A stretch of 64,000 bases of DNA, taken from contig NW_004624781.1 of the NCBI RefSeq assembly GCF_000247695.1, positions 13,707,463 to 13,771,462 of the forward strand, in the 5' to 3' direction. Source of the DNA: Heterocephalus glaber (taxonomy: Eukaryota > Chordata > Mammalia > Rodentia > Bathyergidae). Within the stretch, counting starts at the first letter, position 1. Each line of letters opens with the position of its first letter. This document shows positions 9,736 to 22,572 of the stretch, one piece after another. The notes below the pieces were generated by a model, which was given only the letters and a program-made list of their open reading frames with translations, did no database searches and was not told where the DNA came from. Position numbers and translations under genes: made by a program.

Positions 9736-12250
9736 TTAATAAAAGCATAAGAGATGTTTTTCAAGTATATTCTCTCTAGAAAGGACTGAGAAGAGGAACA
9801 ATTTAGAACTATTTAACACAGAAGAGCATTTTACCCATAATATAAATGGAAAGTGTTGCTTATTTAGAGAAAGTTAAAAATATCCTCATTCTACCCTTTC
9901 CTCTTTCCATCAATCTAGAATGCCTTTGACCAACTGCCTGGACAACTTCTCATAGATTCCTCATTAAAATCCTCAAAAAAGCCTGTGCTTACTAAGAGGA
10001 TTCTTCTACCCGTCTCACATTTGCCATTCGCTTCTCCTCTTGATCCTAACTGCAAACTGATTTTCTCTAAGAACCTAGTTTCTTTTATGAATCTTTCCCC
10101 AATGGCTCATTCTTCCATATCCCCTTTCCTACTTGCATCTTGGGGGCAAGGAAATCAGACTCTCCTGAGTCCCCACCACTTCCTGTACTCTCATTCCTTG
10201 AATTCCAAATTCTTTGGTCACATTATTCTCCACTTTGTCTTATTTCTGTCATCCTGTGTTCACATCCCTCCATCCCAAATGCCTCAGACTCCATCCCTGC
10301 CCCAAACTGAGTTCACCCTCTTTCTCTTCAGGCCCCCCCCCCATGTCTCTGTCTCCATGTATGGCATCAACATCCACTTAATGACTTCACCCAAAGACTT
10401 CTTTAAACTCCTCTTTCATGTAACCCTTGCGTGCAGTTCATCACCATGTTCTCTCAATCCCGTCTTCTTTAGTCTTCTAGAATTGGTTATCTTCTCTCCA
10501 GGCCCACTGTCACGAATTATTACACAGTTGATTAAGGAACCTAGCTTTTCTTCTGGTCTTGGTCTGTCCCAGCCCATTCTCTGCCCTGTTGCAAGACTGT
10601 CCAAAATTCAAACCAGTCATGCAACTCTCACATCCTAGTCTCACTTCCCCACCCATTCCAACCCCCACAACTTGTTGCTCCATTTTGTGTGTCCACTTAA
10701 CAGATTGGACCGATTGGGACAGGGTGGGGTCTTTGGGTGACTCTTCTTGGAAACGTTTCCTGATGGTTTCCAGGTAGAATACAGGACCTTTCCTCTATTG
10801 TATTTCCTCCCACACATATCTCTACCACAACACTAATACAATTTATTCATCTACTTGCCTCTGCCTACTACAAGAAAAAGTGTTGAAAGCAAGGATTATG
10901 TAGCAAGCAGTGTCAATGCCTATGCTATGTGCCTTTTCATGAGTTTCCCTGCTACTTTGAATGGTGTTTGTGGTACACGTTGACACCCACCTACCTCAGG
11001 AACCTGCTCTGTATGGCTTCTGGGGAGCTCAGAAATGCCAGGGATAGATGGCTTCCAAGGTAAACCTCAACCTGTGAGAGATAGAAAGAAGCTTGAGCGT
11101 AAAATCCTAGCTTCTTGCCCCTTTCTAAGAGAATTCTGAGGCAAGGTTTCTCAGAGGACCCCCAGAGGTATTGAGCCATGACAGTGGCCCACACATCCAT
11201 GCAATCTTTGTTTGTTTTATTCCATTCCCTTCACCCTTTCCTATTTGTCCTTTTGACTTCCTAGGATCACCTCCCAAATTAACTGCACCCTAGCTCTGGT
11301 CTCAATGTCTTTATTAGGGAAGTTTCCAAAGACTGACAACTTCTTATTTATATTTTTGGCATCTGTTAAGTGTTCAATAATGGTTAATGTATGAAAAAGG
11401 AATAAGTGAATGAGGGGCATAATGAAGCAAGTAGGAAGTTGTCTCAGGGAGCTGGGAGGGGTCAGCAGGGAGGGAACAGTGCTGTCCAAAATGGAACCCG
11501 TAGTCAGAAAGTGGGTGGAGTCAGAAAATGTGTTGAAATTGGGCCAAAAAAATCTGAAAAACAAACCAGTAGACAAATCAGTTGGATAGTGCAGGATTAG
11601 CATGGACCACAGGGATTTATTTAGTTCTGGGAGGTGTGGGTCAGGATCAGCAGGGACCATGGCTGGTGTAATTTCTTCTAGGAGCACGGCAGAACTTGGG
11701 CTGCTAAGGCTGCCGTGATTACACGCAGTCCTCTTCTGTCTGTAACTCATGTTTCATTCACTTCTGTTCCCATAACTTCAACCTTCATCACTTATCTTTC
11801 CAGGTGCATGTCTTATCATTTCTCCCAGAAAACCCTCTTCTGTTTCTGTATATCTGTAGTTTAACAGATGGCACCAAATATGTCCTCTCAGCTCACACTT
11901 CTACACCTTTGATTTCCTTGGCTTAGAACAGACTTCTGATTCCATCATCCTAGCTCACTTCCAACTGTCCTTCAGAGCTCAGCTCTTGTTTTATCTCTTT
12001 CAGAAAGGTTTCTCTGTTCTCCTCCCTCACTGCCCCACAAAATTAGGAGACCCTCTTCTTACACACAGCTTGGCAGAGAGGTCTTGACACAATGTATCCT
12101 AATATGCCTGCTTCACTGCCTTCTTTATCAATCTATTCTCTTTCTTAGAACCTAACACAAAATGTAGCATATTTTGAATGTGTAACATAGACAATTCTGG
12201 ACAGATGGCAGCAGCAGTGGCATCACTTTTATCTTCCCAAGTCACCACAT
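9736..12250. other. pyrimidine-rich intergenic DNA with L2-like traces
   Basis: Long C/T-rich region. Parts near 10790-10980 and 11880-12200 have the feel of L2 3' ends on the plus strand ('cagagctcagctcttgttttatc', 'cagaaaggtttctctgttctcc'). It includes a 217-codon plus-strand open frame (9985-10638) and a 169-codon minus-strand frame (11241-11750). Neither shows a known domain, low-complexity composition explains both, and I do not call them genes. Confidence 0.35.
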
Positions 12251-13325
12251 AAAAACAGAGAGAGTGATTAGCCAGCAAACATCCCAAACACACAATTGAC
12301 AGTTGTTAAAAAAACCCAAAGTGACGCAATACAAAGAGGCAGAAGCAAACCACCAACAGTTACAAAGCTGGAGTCCTCTTGGCTTCTGCCAAGGAAGAAG
12401 TGAAATAGCACGCACACCAGAAACCCTCCAACAACCAGAGGGTGTTTGGTGGGAAACAGGAGTTGATGAGAAGGCAGCCAGTGACAAGAGAAAGCTTGAG
12501 GGTCCAGTCGTCTGGTAAAGCTGAAGTTCTGGGGCGTCTACCCCCCAGTAGGCTCTCCAAGGTGACCATCAGGGCTCCCTTCCAGCTCAAGGACTGATTC
12601 CAGGAGAAAGTTGTGGGAAAGAAATCAAAATAGAGATGAAGGAAGTAGAAGGACTTGATAAAAGTGGAAAGGAGGAAGAGACCCAAAATATCTCTGAGAC
12701 AAACAAACCTCTGCGTATCTTTGAACACCACATAAAAACAAGAGAAGAAGGAATGTTGTGAAGTTTGAAGAACTTCTTGGGTATCTAGATCAAGCTTCCT
12801 TGTAAAAGCTCAGGGAAACAAATTTAGAGAAACAAATTCACGTAAAAATTAGTAAAACTACTGAGGTCAAATGGCACCAAGTCAGCATAAGAAAAAGAGA
12901 CACCCATTTGTTTAAAAGGAGAAGTTAGCAGCTCGATGATGGATGGAGGACATCAACGTAACTGTGCCAATAGGAAATAAGGACCACCTGGACCAGCATT
13001 GTGGGGGAAGGATTTAAGAAACCGAAAATGTACAGTGTTGAATAATTACAATTCCTAGGATTTCAGAGAAGGACTCTATTTGGAAGACTAAGTGCACTGT
13101 AACTCTCCTCTCTGTGGTAGGTAATGCCATAGCAAGTATTCCAATGCAGGGAATTTTCTATGTGCTCGGCAATTTTCAGGTCCATGTAATTAATATTTTA
13201 GATGCAAATACAATAAAAATTAGCATTTATGCATATTAACCTATGTATTGATGTGATGTAAATTTTCTGTTATAAAAATAAAATTTTGAATTATTGAAAA
13301 ATACATAAGCATATCAAAATATTTA
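12251..13325. other. intergenic, nothing recognised
   Basis: About 1.1 kb, purine-rich on the plus strand from 12450 to 12750, AT-rich from 13180 to 13320. Overlapping minus-strand frames at 12242-12487 and 12360-12731 show no recognisable family. Confidence 0.35.
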
Positions 13326-13327
13326 AT

Positions 13328-13560
13328 TCATTGGTTAAGTTAATTCTCACACAGCCTTAGAAAGCAGATGCTGTTATTTTTTCCACTGTACGGAGGATGA
13401 AATGGAGAACAAAAAGGTTGAGTCGTTTGCCCATGGTCGCTTGGATAACAGATCTGCCTGCCGCTCACTCCAGAGCGCAATTTCTTAATAGTTGTATGAT
13501 CTTTGGTAATTGGAACTCTAAGTCTCGGTTTTTCTGTGAATTTTATAAAATGGGAATAAA
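13328..13560 (+). repeat. MIR SINE pieces
   Basis: TTAATTCTCACACAGCC, GTTATTTTTTCCACTGTACGGAGGATGAAATGGAG and GAGTCGTTTGCCCATGGTCGCTTGG follow the MIR 3' half in order. A second MIR-like segment (TCTCGGTTTTTCTGTGAATTTTATAAAATGGG) follows at 13520-13555. Confidence 0.68.
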
Positions 13561-14759
13561 AATACATAAATTTGTGGAGGGGAATAAAAAAGAAATTGCG
13601 TAAGAGTAGCGCATGCCCAGTGTCTCCTTATCAACATGCAAACGAGCTCCCTAGACCCAGGTCCCCTTGACCTGCTACCTCCTCTGCTCTCTCTTTCTTC
13701 TGTTTTAATCCTGCCTGCTCTGACGTGGAACACTCTTGAAGCCTTCTGGACTACATGAGCAAGCAATCCCTTATGTCTCAGAAAATAAAGATCTTTGAGT
13801 TTGCATAGAATAATTTAAGCCAAGTCAACAGGTATTTCTTCACTTCAGTCCCCTTTTATCTACATAGTTCAGACGCATCAGCATCAGGGCTGCCCCAGGT
13901 GCTGAGTGTGACGCGGATGGGAAAGCCAGGTTTGGTGTGTCACCTGCGTTCGAGACACCATCCCACCACTCGCTGGCTGTGCGATTACAATCATGAACCA
14001 GGTCAGTTTCTGTTTCTTTGCATGCCACATTAGAATAACAGCCAATGCCTTGATGTGAATGAGTTTTAAAAGTGATACAGGAATGTAAAGTGGCGATAAA
14101 ATGCTGATTGCTTATCAAACATCCAAAAATACCCGTCAGTCAAAAAAGTGGAGTAATCATTCTTTACTCTGTAAAAGCAGCTGGAACACTGACAAAAATG
14201 GCCAGCAACAATCTTTTTCAGAATTCTGGAAATTAGCAAGATTTGTGGCAATCTGAGGATCATTTGTTAAAAAAAAAAATTGACAAATCTTGCTCAGAAC
14301 AATATGTTTTGTGGCATTTTAATTTGGACTATTCCTGTCCCTCCTCCACAGCTCTGGGGTGGCCTTGACAGCCAACAACCCACAGTGATGGTAAAAACCA
14401 GCATCCTGGCAGCCAATTTTCCAACCCTCAGTGCCAGAGCACTGTTATTATTTAATTTGCTAGGTGATTTTCTGGCTCACTTTGAGGCTCTGCACAAGCC
14501 AGAAGGGAGAACAAAGCCCGGGTTGTCCAGCACCAGGCTGTGTTCAAAGCCCACAAGCACACAGGGCTCTTGGGCACAGAACATAGACTAGTGGGCCCCA
14601 GGCATCCATGGGCCTTTCTTCCCCATTGCTAGCTGGCCACTTAGTAACTAAGCAGAGAGACTTCACTGGCCACACACATCAAATAACACAGGCTTTACAG
14701 AATTAATCCAGAGAAGTTACTAAGCAAACTGCAAATAGCAGGGAGGGGAGATTATCTAT
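13561..14759. other. intergenic; possible LTR relic at 13590-13830
   Basis: The piece 13590-13830 has a C-rich block, a late AATAAAG (13784) and a following T/G-rich end, loosely like the R-U5 part of an LTR, but I cannot show its borders. The remainder to 14759 is unassigned; open frame 14280-14591 shows no known motif. Confidence 0.3.
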
Positions 14760-15300
14760 TTCTCCAGTTTCCATAATTATGATATTTAAAATGTCCAATT
14801 TTAGACAAAAAAATTGGACATGTTAAGAAACAAGAAAACATGATGTAGAAAAAGGAATGCAAGAGAGACAATAGACATTTTTCCTTAAAGATGCCCAGGC
14901 ATTGGACTTATCAGTCAAAGAATTTTGCATTAGCTATTTAAAATATGTCCAGAGAATTAAAGGAGACTATGTGCAAAACCCTAAAACAGAGACGAGGGAA
15001 AAGAACAGGCTTTTCAACAGATGGTGCTGAGACTGCTGGATATCCATAGGCAAAAGAATGATGTTGGACCCCTACCTCACTCTGTATTTGAAAGGGGTGG
15101 TAGATCTAGATATTGGATTTGGGGCAATGGTTTCTTATACATGGCAGCAAAAGCACAATCAATGAAAAGAAAATGGACAAAATAAATGTTACTAAAATTA
15201 AAAGCTTGTGTGTATAAAAGGATACTATCAAGAAAGTGAAAAGACAACCCAAAGAAAAAACATAAACTTCAGATAAATGTAGGGACCTGAAATGAGGATA
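14760..15300 (+). mobile_element. old L1M fragments
   Basis: The first part (AAATGTCCAATTTTAGAC ... AAACAAGAAAACATGATG ... GCCCAGGCATTGGACTTATC) matches an L1M-type upstream region. From about 15003 (CAGGCTTTTCAACAGATGGTGCTG ... TATCCATAGGCAAAAGAATGA ... TTGGACCCCTACCTCAC ... ATCAAGAAAGTGAAAAGACAACCCA) it matches the 3' part of L1 ORF2. The two parts are not adjacent in L1, so there is an internal deletion or two insertions. Confidence 0.8.
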
Positions 15301-15505
15301 TGGGCGGATGTTTAACAAGCAAATGTTACTTACCACAGGAAAAGTACAAAGAACAGGGGGTTGGGGTCAAAAGCCCTTTTCTTAGAATTAATTCTGAGCG
15401 ACCTTAGCCCACACAGATTGAGAATTGGTGTCTTCATTTGGGATTGGAGAAGTTAGGCTAAATGACCCTTGAACATTATTTTAGCCTTTCAGTGCTAAAT
15501 TTCAG

Positions 15506-15748
15506 GCCAGAGACTCAAGAGCCAGGCTTGGGTTCAGTTGTGGCTCTTCCACTTAGGTTTGTGACCATGAGCAAGTTACTGCACGTCTCTGTGCCTCCGT
15601 TTCCTTATCTGTAAAATGTATGGGTTAGAGTACTTGCAATTATCTTGAAGAATAAACAGATCTAGACAACTCACTTAGAACAATGCGCAGTACTTTCCCA
15701 ATGGTAAACACTGTACACCTGCTTGCTATTGTTATTATTACCTTCTGC
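15506..15748 (+). repeat. MIR SINE, nearly full length
   Basis: One of the best-kept MIRs here: GAGCCAGGCTTGGGTTC, GTGGCTCTTCCACTTA, GTGACCATGAGCAAGTTACT, CTCTGTGCCTCCGTTTCC, TTATCTGTAAAATG and the tail with CTTAGAACAATGCGCAG. Confidence 0.88.
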
Positions 15749-16698
15749 AGCCTTACAGAGTTTAGTGCATAGTCTTAGTAATTCCCTGGCCGGAATTACA
15801 ATAGCACTGCGGATGATTTGCCTTTAATATGCTTCTGTCTGAAAGGCATATGGACAATAAAGACTAAGTCTTTGTTCCCAAAGTGCCATGCCAGGAGGTC
15901 CTCTAAATCTTTGCATGGGAGAAGCCTGGAATTCATTATTATTTACCTAAAGGAACATCTATTTCAAGTCTCCATCATTTTGCTAATAGTTATGTGGTGC
16001 TGTCTCATTATTTTTATGACGCCTATTACCGATAGATGCTAGACATGGTTATTGTAGGAGACATGCTAAGTGAATATGAGCTATGAAAACAGTGCCATTT
16101 AAGAAATGGAGAGTTAAACAAGAGAAGGGAGCAGTATGTAAGGAAAACAAGAGAATCATAACCAGCCTTTCTGGTAAGGAAAAAAAAGCATCTGAAATGG
16201 CCAGGCTCTTTCTTTCAAGAAGATGAGTTTTGAGATTTTCTGCTTAAATTGTAATAATTTTAAGAAAGGAACTTCTTTCTAAAATATTGCTGTTATTTGC
16301 CACTTAGAAAAATGCTCATTGTTACTCAAGTAACTTCCCAGCTTGTGCTTGAGAGTCTCTAATATCACACTTCTGAATTATCTTAAAGAAAGTAAAACAC
16401 ACAATTCCAGTCCTCACTTTTATTTTTTGGCTTCTTCAGTTCTTCAGACTGAGTCATTGAATAAATGAAGATGAAAGAGTTAGGACGATGAAGGGAAACA
16501 TCTCAATTCTGGCTGAAAACAAAACGTACTCATTTAAAATTCCAAACCAAGAAGAGTAGGTCCATACTGAGTTAACACTTGCACATTTAAATCCTTATTT
16601 CTGACCAAGACCCATGTTCATACACCTCATGGAAAATTCATCTCCAGTCCAAGAAACTACATTTCTAAACTGTTTGCATCTCTCTTTTAATCTCCCAA

Positions 16699-16752
<54 letters not shown>

Positions 16753-17229
16753 AATTGAGTGAAACTCATGTCAAGATCCTGAAACAGTTAGATGTATAGT
16801 ACAAATAAGTAAGAAAAACTAAATGTGTAAAATGGAACCACGCTTGGACACTAAGCCAAAGCCTGTGCCCTATCCAGCCTGAGCTAAAGGAGAAGAGGGG
16901 TCGAACCTGGGACTGAAGGGCTTGCAGCAAACAGTGGGTCTCAGCACATTGTCCTAACTTGTCTCCCAGTAGGAGCTTGGCTAGCTCGTGGCTGCCATAG
17001 CAAAGCTTTCTTCTGAAATGCTTCAGGTACCAGCTCTCTTCCTACTTTCCTCAGGCTCCTGGACAGCACCAAACTATGAAATGTAAGTATTCATTTTTCC
17101 CTGATCAAGGCCTTGAAGACCTACCTAGCGAGGGCTTCTTTCCAGTAGCTTGGCAGGTGCTTTTCAGGTTAAGCCCCTGGACCTAAAGGGAAAGAGCTGC
17201 TGCCCCCTGAATAACCTTCTTCCAAGTTC
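15749..17229. other. intergenic with a (GA)n microsatellite
   Basis: No gene recognised. A pure GA dinucleotide run occupies 16704-16748 and makes an artificial Arg-Glu repeat in one open frame. The rest is unassigned. Confidence 0.45.
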
Positions 17230-17640
17230 TTTTGTTTCAGATGAGGCCCTCTGGAGAAACTTACAAGGAACCAGGCAAACTCAAGTTGTTCTGACTCACT
17301 TCTTTAGGTGACCTAGAATCAACTTGGCTCATTATAATACTAAATTTTCCACCCAGGAGGTGTTCCCATTTGCCAATTTTTGAACATACAATATATAAAG
17401 AAGCACAACCTCCAACTGAGCATGCTCAGGAGTGCACTCATTTCCATGTGTTTACAAGTATTTCTTATATGAATATGTGTAAAATTTCCCAGTAGAAGCC
17501 TTGTGCTTTCCTTGTTCTAGGGGAGACACTGTTTTGAGAGTTATCTCCAGTGCTCTCTTTACATGTTGCAACTGATAAACCTTCCTTCATCTTTTATTTC
17601 TTGGTTGGGCTTATTGGATTTGCATTTGCCAAGGAGAAGA
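17230..17640 (+). mobile_element. probable ERVL-type LTR fragment
   Basis: TATATAAAG at about 17392 followed by GAGCATGCTCAGGAG, then TTACATGTTGCAACTGATAAACCTTCC and a U5-like TTCTTGGTTGGGCTTATTGGATTTGCAT resemble the TATA-to-U5 part of an old LTR. I cannot see both ends or a target duplication, so the family and exact limits are uncertain. Confidence 0.45.
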
Positions 17641-18449
17641 CTATGATGTTCTATTACTACCTCCAGTGGAAAATATGAACTAATGTAGTCCCCTTTAAGC
17701 ACAACAAAGCAATTTTAAAAATCACCAGACTATGAAAATATTCTGCTAGGTTAAAAAGAATAAGAATTACTTTGTGTAACTGAAACAAATGTCTTACAAA
17801 AAAAATTGACTTCTGTCTTTTTAAAAAAGATAATTTTGGATAATTTCTAAGTCATGATTGCAAGATGACAGAGGAACAAAAGAAGGATTTATCTGAGCTC
17901 AAGGGAAAAAATGCATGGTGATGAAAACTTCAGTTAAAATCTACACTAACGACTTCTAGGCAAACATGGTGGCTTGAAGTTAGGTTGATAATTTTTCCTC
18001 CCTCAATTCCTTAGGAAATTAACTAAAAATAGAAGGAAAAGATTCTTCAACATTAATCTGTCAAGGGAAAAAGCACAACCATATGCTTTAGATTTTTTTA
18101 ATGGTAAGGAAGAAAACAGGTCGAAGATTTGAGTTTGAGGTAGTCTAGCATGGCCCTAGTCCTGATGCCAGGCAAAGAGAGAGGATGAGGAAACTCAGTC
18201 CTGAGGGTTCTCAAGCCCTCCAACTTGAAAAACCAGATGGAAGCAACAAAGTTAGCGGGTTGTTCAGAAAGTGCACAAAAGTCCTAGAGGGAGATGCTCT
18301 GTTTATGTCACCATGGACCCTTAGCAAATGTGGAGGGGACTAAAGAGCCCACCACCTTCTGGGCCAGCTGCTGAGCTTAGGGGACAGGCTGGTATCCGCA
18401 GAAGGGCTGCTCACCCCTGGCCAGGGCCTGGGCCCTCATGGATGCCATG
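17641..18449. other. intergenic, nothing recognised
   Basis: About 800 bases, A-rich up to 18100, then of average composition. No gene, RNA or repeat could be supported. Confidence 0.35.
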
Positions 18450-18890
18450 TAGTATATACAGCATATAATTTCTCATTGCTACAATCACGGATTACCACAA
18501 ACTTCATGGTTTAAAGCAACACAGATTTATTATCTTACAGTTCTAGAGGTCAGAGGGCCCAAATGTGTCTTCCTAGGCAAACAGCAAAGGCCTCTGCAGA
18601 GCCGTGCTCCTTCTAGAGGCTCTCGGGACAGTCTGTCTTCCTTCCCCAGCATGCACAGGGCTTGTGGTCCCTTCTTCCATCTTCGAAGCACATCACTCCA
18701 GCATTGCCTTTGTCTTTATATTCTCTCATAAAGGCCCCACTGAATCGCCCAAATACTCTCTCCACCTCACTATCTTTCCCTTAACCACATCAGCAGAGTC
18801 CCTTTTTCACATAAAGTAGAATAGTCTCAGGCTTGGGAATCATGGTATGATGTCTTTGAGGAATCTTGTTCTGCTTACCACAACACAAAT
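18450..18890 (-). mobile_element. MaLR (MLT1-class) LTR, antisense
   Basis: CTACAATCACGGATTACCACAAACTTCATGGTTTAAAGCAACAC, 'gatttattatcttacagttctagaggtcagag', 'gccgtgctccttctagaggctctcgg' and the AATCTTGTTCTGCTTACCACAAC end match, in order, the reversed 3'-to-5' consensus of ERVL-MaLR LTRs. Confidence 0.8.
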
Positions 18891-19246
18891 GTTATTTCCA
18901 AGGAAGGAGCTGGAACAGGCCTCCTCCAAAGGTGGCCTGGAATCGCAGCCTGGCTCTCTTTCGCCCCCACCTGGACTGTCTGGCAATAACAATTAAAATG
19001 GATTAGAAGCAACCTATTGTCCAGAAGCTGGGAAGCAGATAGAACGCACATCAGAAAAGCAAAGTTTGCAGTTCAGCCCTCGGCACTCTAACATCTTAGA
19101 GGTCAAGGACAAAGGCAAAACCATTTTCAGAAGACAATATAGCCAGATTCAGAGAAGTTGACTGCCTGCAAAGGCTTCAAGCTATCAAAGAACTTAGTAA
19201 AATTAGGACTTTAGTAAAACAAGAATTCAGAGAAGAAGTAATGTTT

Positions 19247-19340
19247 AAAAATAGCACTAGAGGGCCAGGGATTTAGCTCAGGGGTTTCGCTGCCTGCTGC
19301 GCAAGCACATGGACCCAAGTTCGATCCCCGGTACCAAAAA

Positions 19341-19371
<31 letters not shown>

Positions 19372-19383
19372 AAATAGCATTAG
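19247..19383 (+). repeat. ID-like tRNA SINE with 14-bp target duplication
   Basis: Starts AGGGCCAGGGATTTAGCTC and ends TTCGATCCCCGGTACC, with an A tail expanded to (AAAT)n at 19337-19370. Internal Pol III A box (TTTAGCTCAGGGG) and B box (GTTCGATCCCC) are visible. Flanked by AAAAATAGCACTAG (19247-19260) and AAAAATAGCATTAG (19370-19383), differing at one base. A relatively young copy. Confidence 0.93.
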
Positions 19384-19817
19384 CTAAAAATGGTATTAAA
19401 GAATTAAAAAACAAGCAGAGGACAAAACAACCTCATTACAATTTTTGTAAGTAAATTAGAAACAGTAAGGATCAAGCAGGCATGAATGAAATTCTACTAA
19501 TTATCCTTGGTCATAAGCATACAGTCTTAGATACTCACAGTGAGCCAAAGACAAACAGAAACAGAGAAATTGATGGTGGGGAGAGAGCCAAAAAGACAAT
19601 CCCGTGTAGGATCTATCTCTACTATACACAGCCTAAGAATGAAACAGAAAATAAGTTCAGAGGCAACATTCTGAAAAGTCCCGAAAGTAAGTAGAAAGTG
19701 GAATCTTCAAACTGAAATGACAGTGTACAGTAAACATTTTTAAAGTAATGAATAAGGGGATTTCTAGCGAATGGGAGAACTTTTCAAGCAGACATGCAGA
19801 ACCCTGTGTCCATGTTA
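19384..19817. other. intergenic, nothing recognised
   Basis: About 430 bases, A-rich. A 70-codon frame at 19482-19694 shows no known motif. Confidence 0.3.
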
Positions 19818-20038
19818 CCCCGAAAATAAGACCTAGTTGGAAAATAATCAGCCTTGAAAGCTAGAGATCAAAAATGCAAACTCCAATCAGCCTGTCCTGG
19901 CCTTACCTGCCTTAAAAGTAGCCACCAAGCAAGAGAACAGTGATGGCAGGTAAGGCCAGGATGGGCTGACTGGGGCTGGTGTTGGCGATCTCCAGTTTTC
20001 AAGGCTCATTATTTTCTGGCTAGGTCTTATTTTCAGGG
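19818..20038. mobile_element. palindromic MITE (long inverted arms)
   Basis: A 221-bp element. Its left arm (about 19818-19915, starting CCCCGAAAATAAGACC) is the inverse of its right arm (about 19940-20038, ending GGTCTTATTTTCAGGG). Arms match at about 80% by eye, with most differences transitions, and are separated by only about 24 bases. This is the form of a non-autonomous DNA transposon that could fold into a long hairpin. I do not recognise the family with certainty and see no clear target duplication. Confidence 0.75.
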
Positions 20039-20340
20039 AAAAGTGATACCTATCTATAATATACATTTATTTAATATCTATATGAAATATGTATTATATT
20101 GTTAATGGTAAAATAGCCTTATATAATTAATGTAAAATGACTATTACAATTGCCACAAGTATATATGATGGCTGTCATTGTTTTATGCAGATATTTATAT
20201 AAGTAAAACATATCCGTAGATTTATATTTGAATACAGATATGTAGATATATGATTTTATAAATGTAAATATATCATTAAGCTTTAATTTTATATGTATAA
20301 ATTTGTATACCTCTATATAAACATATAATGGTTACATGCA
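20039..20340. repeat. AT-rich low-complexity DNA
   Basis: About 300 bases dominated by ATATTTAT-like text with many TATATA and ATAAAT words; no gene. Confidence 0.7.
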
Positions 20341-22565
20341 TAAAGGAATGTAGTTGTATCCTGTGATACAGAATCTCAGAGAGGAGTTACCCTTTGAGGA
20401 CTCTCAAAGAAGGATTTCTAAGAAGATTACATTAAATAGAGAGCTGGAAAATGGGAAGAAAACAAGATGGAGGAAAAGTGTTCTGAACCAGGGAAGAGCA
20501 CATATAAAGGCCTTGGGGTAGGAAAGAGCTCCAGTCAAAAGGAGTGAGTGTAAACCTTGGGCACAGACTTCAGAGTGTATTGAACATCCATAAAAGCAAT
20601 GAAAATATTTCCAGAATCGGACAATTTTTCTTTTAGTCAGAGATTCAAAAATTCTCAAAACAAGGAGCAGGAAATAAACAAAAGCAAGCTAGCTTCAAAG
20701 AAAACTGAAGTTGGGTTCAGACTTGTCCCCTACAAAGCTAAGCACGGATGGAAAGAGCAATCTGTCCATGTCTAGGGGTGGTGGTTCTGCCGAATTTCCT
20801 ATCCAGCCAGAAGTTGGGTAGGAGAATTCTCCATGTGTGCGGTTTCCACACAGGACTTCCTGCTGGATGTCTCCACACTGAGTCCTTGCACAGCAAGGGG
20901 AAGAGGAGATTAATGGTGGGTGTGGGGGAAGGAGCTGGGCCCAGACTACTCAGTGTTCCTGTCAGAACTGAGCATGTGGCCTGGGTCCTTCATGATGTCA
21001 TCTTTCACATGGTGAGTGGAGGAAGACTGGGCTCTCAGAGACTGAGAAAGAAGGAGTCCACCAAAGAGTTAAATTCAAAATGTCTCTGCCTGTAAGGAGC
21101 ACCTGATTCCTCAATTGATTCTGAATTTGGCCTCCTAAAATCCTTGGTTTCCAGCTGGGCTGACGCTACGAAGTCCAAAATATCTCCCCAAATATCTTGA
21201 AGCTGTGGAGGCTTTCTGGGCACACATCTGAGGTACCTTAGGGCCCTATGGTTTTAGCTCACTAATTAAACCTAATTGTGAATCAAAGCTTTTATCCTTG
21301 ATGATTTGAATTTTATCCTTGATGAGGGAATTTGTATGTTGGTAAATCTTTGCAGCCGTGTGGATGCTTCTTACCGGAAGGGCCAGCACAGCTTAATAAG
21401 TGCGTGGTAATGTGGTCCCTTTACAGCAGAACTTGCTGGGGACTGCTCTAGGCACAACTGCAGCCTGCCCTGACTTTAATTTAGTCTCAGCCTTGGTTTG
21501 AGGGGGCTTAAATTATGGAGAATATGTCTGATAGCCTGAGGAGAATTTCATGTCAAAATAGACAGAACTTCAAGACTGAAGTAGACACTGCTTTGAAGAA
21601 CAGTTTTAATTGTTTATCAGTGAAATTGGTAGGAGTTACCTTAAACTGTAGAGTTAACTAGGTCAGTTCTGCTCAGGCTCAGAGCGCTAGTGTGTCAGTG
21701 TCGTGCCAGGCTTAGTGAGCAAGGCAGATAAGCCTCTGTGGTTGTGAGACATCACTAGGGCTGAGAAAGGTGGTAGTGGATACACTGGTTTCCCAGAATC
21801 ACACCATTGTTCACCGGCATGGGTGGTCTCCACTTGGCTCTGGTTTTGTTAGTTATATCATTTCTGACTGTGGTTTGAGATCTGGTTCTGGTTGCTTCCT
21901 CAAAAATGGTGAATTATTTTGTTTATGAACAAATCAAAAGGAATAGAGTTCTTTTGAACTCTAAGAGTGAAGATATTATGGTATCCTTCTTAAGTTGAGC
22001 AGGAGAACCATCTCAACAAAATTATTACAAATCTAAAGGTTGAAAAGGAAATAATATATCTTATGCCTAAAATGCTGTCTTAAGGAATACAATTTTTTGA
22101 GGAAGAAAAGATGTTATTTAAAAGGACCAGATATGGATCCAGGCCTTGTGGAACTTGAAGGTTTACAATTTGAGTGCTTTCTTTAAGACAAAAAAATACA
22201 AATTTTTAAATACAAAATTGATGGGCCAAATTGCTTAACTTTAATGGGGTTTAATTTATCATCTTTTCCTCTATGTTATTTTATATCTTATTTAAGAATT
22301 CTTTGCCCAACTTTGAGGTCACAAAGATATTCTCTTGCACAACCTTCCTAGAGGTTTCTAACTTTGCTTTTTCTGTGAGGTTTATAATCATCTAGTGTTG
22401 CTTTTTTTACATATGGTGGAGGATTGGAGTTTGTTGTACTTAGGGTTTGCAAGGGAATATATTTAATACAGGACACATAATTTGCAGGATTATTTTATAA
22501 TATTCACCCAAAAAGTGTAAGGGATCTGTCCACATGCTAGAGACCGAAAGAATCCAGCCAAGGAG
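20341..22565. other. intergenic, nothing recognised
   Basis: About 2.2 kb with no supported gene or repeat. A small 22-bp tandem duplication (TTTTATCCTTGATGA twice) lies at about 21290-21326. Open frames 20748-21095 (+) and 20404-20658 (-) show no known family. Confidence 0.35.
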
Positions 22566-22572
22566 TTGGATC

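Noticed and set aside
9985..10638. 217-codon plus-strand open frame
   Set aside because: Pyrimidine-rich DNA gives Ser/Pro/Leu/Phe-rich frames by chance; no domain, exon borders or promoter; likely old L2-type sequence.
11241..11750. 169-codon minus-strand open frame
   Set aside because: No recognisable family, no splice or promoter context, and it lies in repeat-like DNA.
19261..19336. tRNA gene-like segments with A and B boxes (here and at every ID-like SINE)
   Set aside because: All carry A tails and most have target duplications, and none can form a full tRNA cloverleaf; they are SINEs, not tRNA genes.
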